Assembly: GCA_029820045.1 (NCBI GenBank)
Contig: JALGVE010000008.1
Location: 1 to 32,474, forward strand
DNA length: 32,474 nt
Reading direction: 5' to 3'
Source: Candidatus Zipacnadia bacterium
GTDB taxonomy: Bacteria; Armatimonadota; Zipacnadia; Zipacnadales; UBA5352
Shown: in pieces, positions 15,648-26,200 of the stretch
Numbering within the stretch: position 1 is the first letter of the stretch
Layout of the letters: each line of letters begins with the position of its first letter
Notes under the pieces: model-generated
Seen by the model: only the letters and a program-made list of their open reading frames with translations
What the model was told of the DNA's origin: nothing
Database searches by the model: none
Position numbers and translations under genes: made by a program

Positions 15648-17285
15648 ATGCAGACAACGCTTGCCACAGTGGCACTGCTGGCCGCGCTGGTCGGGCTAAT
15701 CTATTCACACCTCACGACCCTGGTCTCTACGCGTCAGGAGGCTGGGCAGCGGCGGCCGCGGCAGACTCCGTGGCCGCTTCTTATTTGGTTTGCGGCTCTG
15801 GTGCTGGTCGGCTTCCTGGCGATGCTGTCGAGCCGCCCGCCGTTCTCTCCGGGCTTGACGCTGGGCTGGGGTTTTCTCATCGGCGGCGTCGTTGCGTTGT
15901 ACGGCGTCTTTGAGGCTGATCGCTCCTTCGAGGGCGCTCAGTGGCTTACGCGTGGCATAGGACTGCTCTCGGCGGCCGTCTTCGGCGTCAGCCTCGTTCT
16001 CCTGATCTTCCGTGGCTACCCCAACGAGGCCCTGGTCGGCTACGCCCTTGCGGCGATTCTGGCTGCTGGGTTGTGGCGGGCGTGCATAAGCCCCCAACGC
16101 GCGTCTGAGACCGTTGGCGAAAGGCCGATAGTCGCTGATATCGGCACGGAGCTGTTTGCCCTTTCGGCGGTGACTTTGGCGCTGGGCGCACGGCTCGGCA
16201 TTGAGCACTTCGCTCGCGGCACAGCCGGCGGCCTCGGCGGCGGGTACTGGGTCTTGCCGGCGCTGCTGGCTGCCATCGCAGCCCTGGCCACGGTCTTCCC
16301 GGCTCAGTTGACTTCCGAAGGTCCGGGGCGCTCAGACGACTGGCGCTCCCTCATACCTGGCTGGATCGCCACTGCTGTGGCCGCGGCCCTTGCCTTTGGT
16401 CTCGCCTCGAAGTTGGGCGGCACCTCAGGAACAGCCCTGACCTTTCTCTGTGGCGCAGTCGGCTTCGCCATCGCTGCCTGGCTGGCGTTGGGGGCGCATG
16501 ACCGAGTTGATAGCCAGGCCCGCCCCGTGTCCGAGGCCTTCGGCGTTGCTTTGCTATCACTTGCGGTTGCTGCGCTCAGTTTCAAGTTGCTTCACGGGTA
16601 CGGTGAGGCGCTCGCCTTGAGCGGCGGCCTTGCCATCGTGGTTCTCCTCACGGCCAGGCGGGCCGCCTCCTCTCGCGGGCTTGCGGGACCCCTCCTGACC
16701 GGCGGCTTCGTCGTCCTGCTCCTGCTGGCTCTTTACCGGCTCTTCCTGGAGAAGAACGGCCTCGGCCATCCCTTCGACTTCCAGCAGCACTACAACTCCT
16801 TCAGCCTGGTCCTGGGTGCGTTGAGCGGCTTTGCCCTGCTTACGTATGGGCAGAGTGCCTGGCAGGTGGTGAAGGTGGCCGCCGACCGCACCGCCGCCCT
16901 CAGTTCGCTCATGGGGCGCGCGGCCCTGCTTGGGATTGCGGGTATGCTCACGCCCCTGATCCTGGTAGTTCTCTGGGGTCTTGGCGCCGTGGGCAGCTTC
17001 CTCATCGGCCTAGTGATCGCCGAGCTTTCGTGGATGCTCCTGGTCACCTGGGCGACGGGCGAGGACCGTGCCATCGCTCTTGCCGCCGCCCCGCACGCCT
17101 ACCTGGTTGCCATGTCGCTCGTCGCCATCCAGTTCTCCTCGGTCGTGCTCTCGTTCGGTGACGCCTCGCGCTGGTGGAAGGCGTTGATTGTGATTGCTGT
17201 GTTGCTGGCCGGCCTCGCCTGGGCGGCCTTGAGAGCTCCGGCTGGGCCAGCGCGCGGAGCGCAAGGAGGTGGCGGAGCTGACTGA
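15648..17285 (+). CDS. Polytopic integral membrane protein of unknown function
   Basis: A 545-aa protein composed almost entirely of hydrophobic helices; I count roughly 15-17, from TLATVALLAALVGLIYSHL at the N-terminus to ALIVIAVLLAGLAWAAL near the end. It has short charged loops and no recognisable soluble domain or transport motif. The ATG at 15648 has CGGAGGGAT 7 nt upstream; the ORF start at 15612 adds 12 polar residues. Its 3' end touches the start of the alpha-2-macroglobulin gene, so the two are almost certainly co-transcribed and perhaps translationally coupled. It may be the inner-membrane partner or exporter for that protein, but this is inferred from position only. Confidence 0.85.
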   Translation: MQTTLATVALLAALVGLIYSHLTTLVSTRQEAGQRRPRQTPWPLLIWFAALVLVGFLAMLSSRPPFSPGLTLGWGFLIGGVVALYGVFEADRSFEGAQWLTRGIGLLSAAVFGVSLVLLIFRGYPNEALVGYALAAILAAGLWRACISPQRASETVGERPIVADIGTELFALSAVTLALGARLGIEHFARGTAGGLGGGYWVLPALLAAIAALATVFPAQLTSEGPGRSDDWRSLIPGWIATAVAAALAFGLASKLGGTSGTALTFLCGAVGFAIAAWLALGAHDRVDSQARPVSEAFGVALLSLAVAALSFKLLHGYGEALALSGGLAIVVLLTARRAASSRGLAGPLLTGGFVVLLLLALYRLFLEKNGLGHPFDFQQHYNSFSLVLGALSGFALLTYGQSAWQVVKVAADRTAALSSLMGRAALLGIAGMLTPLILVVLWGLGAVGSFLIGLVIAELSWMLLVTWATGEDRAIALAAAPHAYLVAMSLVAIQFSSVVLSFGDASRWWKALIVIAVLLAGLAWAALRAPAGPARGAQGGGGAD

Positions 17286-17286
17286 A

Positions 17287-20200
17287 GTGCGCCTTTCACG
17301 CATCCTCGCCCAAGCCCTCGCGTTCGTGGCGGTGGGCGCAGTCGTGTGCTATTTCCTCATGGCAGAGACGCCTCGTGGCGCCCTGGAGGGCACGGTGATC
17401 GCCGAGGAACTTGGCAGACCGCTGCCCTCCGCCTCCGTCAGGCTGGGCTACGATGACTACGGGATGGGAGCTTTCACAACCAGGACCGACGACCAGGGCC
17501 GCTTTCACTTCGACCACGTCCCCGCTGGGTCCTATCAACTCCGGGTCAGCGCCCGGGCGCACAAGCAGCCGCCGCAGAGCGTCACCATCCGCGAAGGCGA
17601 GACGCTCAAGTTGAACCTGGAACTCAAGCCGGTCAAGTCATTCCTCGAGTTGATGATGCCTCAGCGGGTCTTCACGCCGCGCGAGCAGCCGCAGATACGC
17701 TGCCGTGGCTTTGCGCCGACCAGCCTCCTGCGCGCGGACATCTATCGCCTGAGGTCCGAGGTCGCCCGGCCCACCAGGCGCATGAATCTCCAACGGCTGC
17801 TCGTCGGCTCCCGCCGAGGCCGCGCGGAGGACCTCGACCTCGACCGCAGCGACAAGCTGGACCGGCTGAGCCGCCGCACCCTCCCCGTGACCGGCCGGGA
17901 CGCGGAGGGCGTTTTCAGCCAGCGGCTGGACCTGCCTAGGTTCGACCCCGGCACCTACGTCATCGCTGTGAGCCTGGGCGACGTTCGGCGCGTGCAGACC
18001 TTCACAGTCACCGACTTGGCGCTGGTGGTCAAGACCGCCCCCGACCTCACGCTCGTCTACGCCGTGGACATCGAGAGCGGAGACCCTCGGCCGGGAACCG
18101 AGGTCAGCGCCACCTGGGACGGCAAGCCCGCAGGCAGTGGGACTACCGACGACAGCGGTCTCCTCGAGATGCCGCTGGCCCACAGAGAAGGCTCCGGCGA
18201 GCTGCTGGTAAGCGGCCGCTCCGGCGGGTCGTGGGCCAGCGTACACACCTGGCATTGGCGTTCCGCCGGCGAGCCGCACAAGGTGTACTGCTACACTGAC
18301 CGCCCAGCCTACCGGCCCGGGCATACGGTCTACTACAAGGGCATTGTCCGCAAGCTGGCGGGCGATGACTACCAGGTGCCCGCTAACGCGCCGGTGCGTG
18401 TGACGGTGCGCGACGACCGCGACAACCTGGTGCACAGCGCCGACCTGCACACGAACGAGTTCGGCTCCTTCCACGGCGAGCTGGAGCTGTCGGAGAGCGC
18501 GCTGCCGGGCATCTACGCCATCAGCACCAGCGTCGCGGGCGCCCCTCATTACTCAGAGTTCGTGGTCGCCGAGTACCGCAAGCCGGAGTGGGAGGTCGAG
18601 GTCACAACCGACCAGGACCGCTACGTGCGCGGCGACACTATCGAGGCCACCGTGACCGCGAACTACTACTACGGCTCCCCGGTCGCGGACGCGAAGGTCC
18701 GCTACACCGTCACTCGTTCACCGTATTGGTACTGGCCCGAGGAAGAACTCTGGGGCGAAGATTACTTCGGGTGGGACGAGTACTACGGCGACGGCGAGGT
18801 CGTTCTGCGCGGCTCCAGCGCCACCGACAGCGCCGGCCGCCTGGTCATCTCGATACCGACCAACCTTGAGGAGACTGAGAGGCCGGAGTGGTACAGCGAC
18901 ACGCATGACTACCGCTACCGCGTCGAGGCCGAGGTCACCGATGCCAGCCGCCGTTGGGTCACCAGCGCCGGTACCGCGCTGGTGGTGCAGGGCGAGTTCC
19001 GCCTGGAGGTCAGCGCCACGCCGAGTGTGCTCCCACCTGAGGACACCGCCACGGTTACCATCAACGCCGTGGACTACGATGGCAAGCCGGTGCCCGGCGC
19101 CAAGGGCGACGCTCGCCTCGAGCTCTCCGACTGGGCGGGCAGGAGGGAGCGCTTCGAGCGAGAGGCCAGCGCCCGCTGGAAGGCCGGCAAGGACGGAAAA
19201 GCCGAGGTGACCTTCGTCCCGAAGCAGGAGGGCAGCTACCGCGTGCGTGTCACCGCCACGGACAGCCGCGGCAATGTCATTAAGGCTGACGACTGGCTGT
19301 GGGTCTCCGCCAGGGGGTACTTCTCCTTCGGCTACCCGTACGGCGAACTCGACCTCAAGGCCGACAAGGACCTCTATCACGAGGGCGACACGGCGCAGAT
19401 ACTCATTAACACCGAGCTGGCGCCCGCCACGGCTCTGCTGACCGTCGAAGGGCCTACCATCTACGACAGCCGCCTCATCCCTCTCAAGGCGAACTCCACC
19501 ATCGCGCACGTGAGAATCAAGCCAGAGTACATGCCCAACTGCTGGGTTACGGTCACCTTCGTCCGCAACAAGCGTTTCATTCGCGACAGCGCGCGCCTGG
19601 TCATCTCGCCGGAGCGGAAGGCCCTCCAGGTCTCGATTACCACCGACAAGTCGCAGTACCTGCCCGGCCAGCCCGCCGTCTACAAGGTGCAGACTACGAC
19701 GCCCAGCGGCAAGCCCGTCCGCGCCGAGGTATCGCTCGCGGTCGTGGACGAGGCCGTGCACACGATCGCGCCTGACTCTGCCGGCGACATCCTCAAGTTC
19801 TTCTACCCGCGCCGCTACCGCGAGGTGGAAACGCACTTCTCCTTCCCGCTCATCTATCTCAGCGGGGACGACAAGGCAGGGACTGACATCGCTACGCGCA
19901 GGCGCTTCCCGGACACGGCCTTCTGGGCGCCGGCCACGATCACCGATGAGCACGGCGAGGCCGCCTTCCGCTTCGAGATGCCGGACACCCTCACCACCTG
20001 GCGGGCCACCGTGCGCGCGAGTACCATGGACACGCGCGTCGGTCAGGCCGCCTCCAAGACCATCTGCACCAAGCCGCTGCTGGTCCGCCTGGAGGCGCCG
20101 CGCTTCTTCACCCAGCATGACCAGGTGCGCCTGGCCGCCATCGTGCACAATCGCACTGACAAGGCGGTGCAGGTCCGGGTCGGCCTGGATGCGCCGGCCT

Positions 20201-21987
20201 TGGAGGTCGCCGGCAAGACCAGCGGCTCCGGGAAGGTCGCCGCCGGGCAGGCGAAGCGCTTCGAGTGGGAGGTTGCGCTTCCCCAGGTCGGCGACACGCC
20301 GATTCGCGTCTGGGCGAAGGCCGGCGAGCTTGAGGATGCGATGGAGCTTACCCTCCCCGTGCTGCCCAAGGGGCGCCATCGGGTGGAGCTGCGCTCCGGC
20401 GCGGTGACCGCCGAAGAGATCGAGCGCTTCCAGATCCGCGAGGACGCGATCCCGGGCGCCTCCTCGCTGACCATCCGGCTGACGCCCTCGCTGGCCTCGG
20501 CCATGCTCGGCTCGCTTGACTACCTGGCTGAGTATCCCTGGGGCTGCGTGGAGCAGACCCTGTCCTCCTTCCTGCCGGACGTCATCATCGCGCAGATGCT
20601 GGACCGCCTGGGCATTGAGGAGCCGGAGCTGCGCAAGCGCCTGCCGAAGATGGTCGAGGCCGGGCTGCTGAAGATCTATGACTACCAGAAGGATGACGGT
20701 GGTTGGGGTTGGTGGCGCTACGATAATTCTGACCCGTGGATGACGGCCTACGCTGTCTTCGGCTTGCACGAGGCTGAGCGTGCCGGGTTCACGGTCAATC
20801 CGCGCGTGCTGAGCGCCGGCCGCGCGCGCCTGGAAAGGGCCCTGCACGACCACAAGCTCAGCATTCAGAACCGGGCCTACGTCATCTACGTCCTGGGCCT
20901 TGCAGGGGAGGCGCAGGCCACGCGCGACGCTGTGCCCTCACTGACCCGTGACCTCCGACGGGTCAGCGGCGATTGCGCGTCCTGGGCGCGCGCCGTGGGC
21001 TGCCTGGCGCTGCATGAGCTCGGCCAGGAGCAGGAGGCGCGTCAGATACTTGCCGAACTCTGGACGAAGGCCGACAAGAGCACGAGTCTTATTCACTGGA
21101 AGACCACCGACAGGTACTACGGTCACTGCTCGCAGGTGGAGACTACTGCCCTCGCCCTGTCGGCCGCCTGCCGTCTCACGCCCGAGGATGAGCGCCTGGC
21201 CAAGGTCGTGCGCTGGTTGCTGCTCAACCGGCGCGGCAATCACTGGTACTCCACGCGCGACACCGCCTTCGTGCTCTACGCGCTCGCGGACTACCTGGAG
21301 GTCACCGGGGAGCTGGACGCCGACCTGATGGCGACCGTGAAGCTCAACGGCGAGATGATCGCCTCCCGACACTTCGACCGCAGGGACACGTTCCAGCCCG
21401 AGTACGAGATGGCTCTGGGGCCGGAGAAGCTGAAGAGCGGCCCGCTGGAAATCTCTATCGCACGCACCGGCCGGGGTCGTCTGTACTACACGGGCGAGCT
21501 GTCGCAGTACCTCGACGTGGACCTGAAGGCCAAGACCCTGAGTGGCACAGGCATCGTCATTGAGCGGACCTATCACAAGCTTCAGACGCAGCTTGGGAAG
21601 GACCGTCGCCTGAATGAGCAAGCTCTCCCGGAGGAGCGGAACCGCTTCCGCAGCGGCGACCTTATCGAGGTGCGCCTGAAGGTCCGCAGCGACCGCGAGT
21701 ACGGGTACATCATGGTCGAGGACCCGATCCCGGCGGGCTGTGAGGTAGTCACGCGCGGCCGCATCTGGCCGTGGGAGTGGGATTATTGGTGGGCCGACCG
21801 GGTGGTTCGCGACGAGTTGGTCGGCTTCGCCATCACGCGGCTGCCGGTTGGCGCCCGCGACCTGACGTACAAGCTCGTCGCGCAGATACCCGGTGAGTAC
21901 TGTGCGATGCCGACCCAGGTCTATAACATGTACGACCCGACCATCCGCGCCACCGGTACCGCTGACGACATCGTCGTGGCGCCGTGA
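17287..21987 (+). CDS. Bacterial alpha-2-macroglobulin family protein with thioester motif
   Basis: A giant protein (about 1566 aa) anchored by one N-terminal helix (ALAFVAVGAVVCYFLM). A carboxypeptidase-regulatory-like/SdrD B-like domain comes first (GTVIAEELGRPLPSASVRL ... DDQGRFHFDHVPAGSY). MG-type repeats follow, including the MG2 signature TDRPAYRPGHTVYYKG (about 337), then the A2M domain (FWAPATITDEHGEAAFRFEMPD, about 877). The thioester domain has CVEQ in YPWGCVEQTLS (C1087), followed by alpha/alpha-toroid sequence (DDGGWGWW). Alpha-2-macroglobulins trap attacking proteases via the Cys-Gln thioester. The typical partner PbpC is absent; a membrane protein precedes it. Start choice between GTG 17287 (GGAG 9 nt upstream, 1 nt after the previous stop) and GTG 17269 (six extra residues) is uncertain. 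Confidence 0.93.
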   Translation: MRLSRILAQALAFVAVGAVVCYFLMAETPRGALEGTVIAEELGRPLPSASVRLGYDDYGMGAFTTRTDDQGRFHFDHVPAGSYQLRVSARAHKQPPQSVTIREGETLKLNLELKPVKSFLELMMPQRVFTPREQPQIRCRGFAPTSLLRADIYRLRSEVARPTRRMNLQRLLVGSRRGRAEDLDLDRSDKLDRLSRRTLPVTGRDAEGVFSQRLDLPRFDPGTYVIAVSLGDVRRVQTFTVTDLALVVKTAPDLTLVYAVDIESGDPRPGTEVSATWDGKPAGSGTTDDSGLLEMPLAHREGSGELLVSGRSGGSWASVHTWHWRSAGEPHKVYCYTDRPAYRPGHTVYYKGIVRKLAGDDYQVPANAPVRVTVRDDRDNLVHSADLHTNEFGSFHGELELSESALPGIYAISTSVAGAPHYSEFVVAEYRKPEWEVEVTTDQDRYVRGDTIEATVTANYYYGSPVADAKVRYTVTRSPYWYWPEEELWGEDYFGWDEYYGDGEVVLRGSSATDSAGRLVISIPTNLEETERPEWYSDTHDYRYRVEAEVTDASRRWVTSAGTALVVQGEFRLEVSATPSVLPPEDTATVTINAVDYDGKPVPGAKGDARLELSDWAGRRERFEREASARWKAGKDGKAEVTFVPKQEGSYRVRVTATDSRGNVIKADDWLWVSARGYFSFGYPYGELDLKADKDLYHEGDTAQILINTELAPATALLTVEGPTIYDSRLIPLKANSTIAHVRIKPEYMPNCWVTVTFVRNKRFIRDSARLVISPERKALQVSITTDKSQYLPGQPAVYKVQTTTPSGKPVRAEVSLAVVDEAVHTIAPDSAGDILKFFYPRRYREVETHFSFPLIYLSGDDKAGTDIATRRRFPDTAFWAPATITDEHGEAAFRFEMPDTLTTWRATVRASTMDTRVGQAASKTICTKPLLVRLEAPRFFTQHDQVRLAAIVHNRTDKAVQVRVGLDAPALEVAGKTSGSGKVAAGQAKRFEWEVALPQVGDTPIRVWAKAGELEDAMELTLPVLPKGRHRVELRSGAVTAEEIERFQIREDAIPGASSLTIRLTPSLASAMLGSLDYLAEYPWGCVEQTLSSFLPDVIIAQMLDRLGIEEPELRKRLPKMVEAGLLKIYDYQKDDGGWGWWRYDNSDPWMTAYAVFGLHEAERAGFTVNPRVLSAGRARLERALHDHKLSIQNRAYVIYVLGLAGEAQATRDAVPSLTRDLRRVSGDCASWARAVGCLALHELGQEQEARQILAELWTKADKSTSLIHWKTTDRYYGHCSQVETTALALSAACRLTPEDERLAKVVRWLLLNRRGNHWYSTRDTAFVLYALADYLEVTGELDADLMATVKLNGEMIASRHFDRRDTFQPEYEMALGPEKLKSGPLEISIARTGRGRLYYTGELSQYLDVDLKAKTLSGTGIVIERTYHKLQTQLGKDRRLNEQALPEERNRFRSGDLIEVRLKVRSDREYGYIMVEDPIPAGCEVVTRGRIWPWEWDYWWADRVVRDELVGFAITRLPVGARDLTYKLVAQIPGEYCAMPTQVYNMYDPTIRATGTADDIVVAP

Positions 21988-21993
21988 TCAATT

Positions 21994-22182
21994 GGCAGAC
22001 AAGCGTGTCTGCCCCACCATAAGGCTTGGCGCCATGGGTTCTGAGTGATCGGTGGCGCTGTGAGTGACTGCTGGAACTCTGGGTGATCGGTGGCGCTCCG
22101 GGTGGTTGGTGGCGCGGACATTCATGTCCGCGACGGCGGCGCAGCCGCCGATGTCGGCATTGGCAGACGGACGTGTTTGCCC
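21994..22182. repeat. Intergenic palindrome cluster between A2M and VanW genes
   Basis: Three palindromes of the dispersed family lie here: GGCAGACA-AGCG-TGTCTGCC (21994-22013), CGCGGACA-TTCA-TGTCCGCG (22113-22132) and an imperfect GGCAGACG...TGTTTGCC (22162-22181). Between the first two is a direct repeat GTGATCGGTGGCGCT (22045-22059 and 22083-22097) with a third diverged copy at 22102. No gene is supported. The first hairpin, 6 nt after the A2M stop, could also stabilise that mRNA's 3' end. Confidence 0.7.
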
Positions 22183-22209
22183 CACTGCAAGCGTGACGGT
22201 GCGACAGCC

Positions 22210-22971
22210 ATGACACGCAAGTTCGGCTGGATAGTCGCAGTTCTTCTGCTCGCTGGCGTGGCGTTCCTGGCCGCGATGCCGCCCTCGCGCGCGGTGCTGG
22301 GAGCCTACGCGACTCTGCTCGAGGGCCGTAGGGACTCTCAGCGTCACAACACGCTCCGCGCGGCCCGCGCGATTGATGGGACCGTCCTCGAACCGGGCGC
22401 CATCTTCTCCTTCAACAAGGCCGTAGGCTCCTGGACCGCTGACCGCGGCTATGTAAAGGCGCCGGTGAGCTTCGGTGGTGAGCTGCGGCCCGCGTGGGGG
22501 GGAGGGGTCTGCCAGACCTCCACGACCCTTTACAACGCGGCGCTGGTCGCGGGTCTGGAGATCGTCGAGCGGCACCGCCATCACTGGCCGCCACACTACG
22601 TCGCCCTGGGCCGCGATGCGGCCGTCGCTCAGTACGACATTGACCTGCGCCTCCGCAATCCTTACCCCTGGCCGGTGCGCATCGAGGCCGAGGTGGGCGG
22701 CGATTCCGTCGGCTTCGCCATCGTTGGCCGCGAGGCCGGGCCAATGGCCGACATACAGACCGAGGTCCGGGGCATCCTGGCCCCGCGAGAGGTCCTGCAG
22801 TTCGACGACTGCCTTCCCACCGGCGAGCGTCACATCGTCAATCATGGCCGGCCCGGCTACCGCGTTGTCGTCTACCGCCAGCTTCTGCGGGGCGACGGAC
22901 GGGTCGGCCGCGAGCTCATCTCCGAGGACCGCTACCCTGCCATGAACCGCCTCGTTAGCGCTGGCCTCTGA
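22210..22971 (+). CDS. VanW family protein
   Basis: A 253-aa protein with an N-terminal signal anchor (WIVAVLLLAGVAFLAAM) followed by the VanW domain. Recognisable segments are SQRHNTLRAARAIDGTVLEPGAIFSFN, VGSWTADRGYVKAP, the hallmark GGGVCQTSTTLYNAAL, and later IDLRLRNPYPWPVRIEA. VanW proteins are named for a gene in some vancomycin-resistance clusters, but their biochemical role is unknown; they are probably extracytoplasmic. I chose ATG 22210 because it starts directly before the signal anchor; the longer ORF from 22090 runs through the palindromic repeats. No good Shine-Dalgarno is visible. It may be read with the A2M gene, though the repeat cluster separates them by 222 nt. Confidence 0.9.
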   Translation: MTRKFGWIVAVLLLAGVAFLAAMPPSRAVLGAYATLLEGRRDSQRHNTLRAARAIDGTVLEPGAIFSFNKAVGSWTADRGYVKAPVSFGGELRPAWGGGVCQTSTTLYNAALVAGLEIVERHRHHWPPHYVALGRDAAVAQYDIDLRLRNPYPWPVRIEAEVGGDSVGFAIVGREAGPMADIQTEVRGILAPREVLQFDDCLPTGERHIVNHGRPGYRVVVYRQLLRGDGRVGRELISEDRYPAMNRLVSAGL

Positions 22972-23216
22972 TTGCGGCTCCCCTCACGCGCTCTCGTGTC
23001 CCTCGCAGCGCTCCGTAGGATGCGTTGTTGGAGATCGAAGAGCCTCTGGAAGAGCAGTTCTTCGCCCGCCTCCAGCACCTCTCTAACCTCAAAGTTGACT
23101 TCCCTGCCAGGAAGTCGCCGGGGCACCGCCTGGCGCCTCACGAGGCCGATTCGCCAACCCCGGCTTCCTCTCAGACAGGCTCTTCAGCCCCGCCTCCCGA
23201 GATCACGGCGCCAACC
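22972..23216. other. Convergent intergenic region, no supported gene
   Basis: The region lies between the convergent VanW and heparinase-like genes. It contains small ORFs on both strands (22932-23141 minus, 23025-23336 plus) without ribosome sites or family features. No T-rich terminator hairpin was seen. Confidence 0.4.
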
Positions 23217-26200
23217 CTACTGCGCGCTCTTCCTCTCGACAAACGCGCGCACCGGTATCTCGAAGGTGTCCCGCCTCGGCACGATCCGCGAGATGGCAAC
23301 CTCATCGCCCACCGCGACGCCCTCCGTGCTGGCTAGCTGCAAAGTGCTGAAGTAATGCAGTCGCCTGCCCCGCTCGTCGTTGATGCTGATGCCGCCTCTG
23401 CCTGTAAGCTTGCCCAGATGCCGCGGGCCCCCGCCGCCCAGATGATAGACGTGGTAGTCCACCGGCGAGCCAACCAGCACCGGCGGTGGCTCGACCACCA
23501 GCCGCGTCGGCTCCGCGTTGCGCACCAGCAGCACGTTCTCCAGCAGCTTCGGCATGTTCGCGAGGTTGACCCGCTGCGTCCCATCGGCGGCCGGTTCAAC
23601 CCGGGCGATGGTGAAGCTGGAGCGCCCCCGGCTGTGCTGGATCATGAGCGTCCGCCCGGCCAGCTTGTCGGCGGGCGGCAGCGGAGGGTCGGCCCGCACG
23701 ATCAGGGCAAAGTCGTCCGGCAGCATCTTCTCGACCGTGCCGGTGAAGCAGGCTGGCCCCTCAACCTCCAACTCGAAGTCGCCCACCCGAGCCGACGTTC
23801 CCCGTACCGCGTAGAGCCACCGCGGCTCGCCCGCTTCGTCCAGCGACGCCGCGCAGAAGCGCCCCGCCGTCTGCACCACGGTGTCTCCGTCGTGCAGCTC
23901 CACCGGCTCCTCGTCCAGTGAGCTGACGAGGTAGTCGGTCCCGCTCCTCGTCACCACCTTGACGCCGATGACCCCTTCTCGCGCCTCCAGCCGCTGCACT
24001 GAGCGAATGAAAGGCTCGGACCGGTAAGGCTCGATGACCGCCACGAACTCATCCACGGCCTTAGTGTTGGGCCGCCGCACACGTAGTTGGGTGATGGTCC
24101 GGCCGAAGTCCTCGTTGCGCAGGAAGCGCTGACCGGGCGCTTCGCCGGCGATAATCTGGCTCCCTGGCTCATCGAGCATCCACAGCCGGAGCGCGACCTC
24201 GTGATCGCGCTCGACGGGCCCCTTGTGTCCCTTCCGATAGCGGTCAACTTCCGACCAGGTCGCGGTGAAGGGGCCGCTCGATTCGCCCACGCGCAGTCGG
24301 TCCACGTTCCTTGAGCCGTACTCCCTTGCCGTAGACAGGAAGCTGAAGCCGCTGAAGTCATACAGGTTCTGGTCCGGGTCTGCGACCGGCTTGAGTTGGA
24401 CGCCCTCAGTCACGAGCTTCTGCCCGTGGCTGTGAAACTGATAGTCGTGCAGCGCGCCGCCGCGCGCCCGACAGAAGTCCACCACATAGCCGTCCTCCCC
24501 GCCGTAGCGGTCGCGGACAGGAATGTCCGCGCTACTGGGTTTACGGACGAGGGCGATGGTGCGCTGGTAGATGCCACCCTCCTCGCCCAGGCCGGCCTGC
24601 AGGTCGGCCGCATCGCGCTCGGCGACCTCGACCATCTGCACGGGACCGCCGGCATCGAACAGCTCCAGGTCGCCACGCAGCGGCCGGGTCGGGTAGGGAC
24701 TGCCGTCCTCGCCACGGATGATGAGCGAGTTGTGCGAGGCGAAGCTGCGTATCCACTGCGTGGTCAGATGGTGGGAGGAGCCCAGGTAACCCAGGTCGGA
24801 GGCCAGCTCGTGGCCCTTGGCGTAGACCATCAAGCTCAGCGGCGCCTCGTGGTAGTGCCCGACCACCATGGAGTAGTCGAGCGCAGCGACCATCTGCCGC
24901 CGGCCCTCACCCGCGCGCAGGACGGCCTTGCGGTTGTCATGCAAGAGATGGCTGCGGAGCGTGAAGTCCCGCTTCAGGGAGACCTGCACGTCCTCGCCCT
25001 GGCGCTGGATGTTGAGGCAGCTTCGGTAAGGCTCAGGGATACCGCCGCAGTACTTCTCCACGCGCGCGGCGTTGTACAGGCCGAAGCTCCCGCCATGCAC
25101 GGAATCCTCAAAGGATATGTACAACCCATCGGGCATCAGGCAGTCCATCAGCCCCAGGCAGCGCCGGTAGCGCGGCATCCCGAGGATGTTGAGGCCGCGC
25201 AGCTTCGCGTCGTAGTAGGGGGCCGACGGGTCGAAGTCGCCTTTCATCCCCTGCATCTTCTCGGCGATGCTGGAGACCGCCCAGGTTCCGCCGGCGTAGG
25301 TAGGCGAACCCTCCTTGCCCATGCCGTCGCCCGAGGCCATGTTGGACCAGAAGTACGTGATGTCCTGAGCGATCTTCTCGAGGATCTCGTCATCGCCCAC
25401 CAACAGCCCCATCCTCAGCCGCGGCGTCAGCGACGAGGTTAGCAGGTTGTCCCCGCCGCTCTCCAGGTTGTACGGATGTATCTCGTACTCGACCAGCCCG
25501 CGCTTGAGGTAGGGATCATCGTAGGGGGAGTCCGCCAGCCTCTCCCGATCGCCCTCCTGGGAGACGATGACGCGCTCGGCGAGCTGCGGCAGCCCCAGCG
25601 CCTTCTGCTCGTCCGTGTATGAGTCCCGCAGCAGGCAGGCCGCGTAGATCCAGTCGCCGACCAGGGCCGCGCGCAGGTTCCAACTGCCGAAGTAGTAGGT
25701 GAGCGAAGAGGTGCGGTCCCTCTGCTTGAAGTAGTCCTTCCAGACGGGATCGCCAAGCAGCGCGTCCCTGGGGTAGACACGGGGCCGGAAGCCCGGATAG
25801 GGCCGGTAGCGCCACCCGCCCTCCTCGGCGCGGAGGAAGTCACGCATTATCCCGCGGAACTCCTCGGGCGTCCTGCCGCTGGCGGCGGCGAGGTACTCAT
25901 CACCCAGGTGCGCCCGTGTCAGCAGCAGCAGGATGGTCTGTGCCTGATGCGCGAAGCCCTCGCGCAGCTCGCGCCGCGGGTCGTCGTCCGGCAGCACCTT
26001 GTCGCAGACCTGGTAGGCCTCGGCGAGACGGGGTAGAACACCTCCGCTCACCGCTCTGATGATGTTGCAGTAGCACTTCCCCATGAAGTAGAACTTGCGC
26101 GAGTCGGTGTAGCCGTGGCAGACACCGTCCCAGTGGTCCCACGGGATGCCCCGGTGCGACTTGGTCCACTGCGCGTCGTGGTCCTCGCGCCAGACCTCGT

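Noticed and set aside
15143-15708. Overlapping minus-strand ORFs of 117-174 aa upstream of the membrane protein gene
   Set aside because: Protein-like text appears only in fragments of a frame interrupted by stops; treated as decayed sequence rather than a gene.
18718-20853. 711-aa minus-strand ORF opposite the A2M gene
   Set aside because: It is a shadow frame of a confidently identified gene, produced by GC-rich codon usage; the translation has no family features.
22932-23141. 69-aa minus-strand ORF with a helix-like stretch (REVNFEVREVLEAGEELL)
   Set aside because: It overlaps the VanW gene end and has no ribosome site or family; too little support to call.
24396-25442. 348-aa plus-strand ORF inside the heparinase-like gene
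   Set aside because: Shadow frame; repetitive valine/alanine-rich translation with no recognisable domain.
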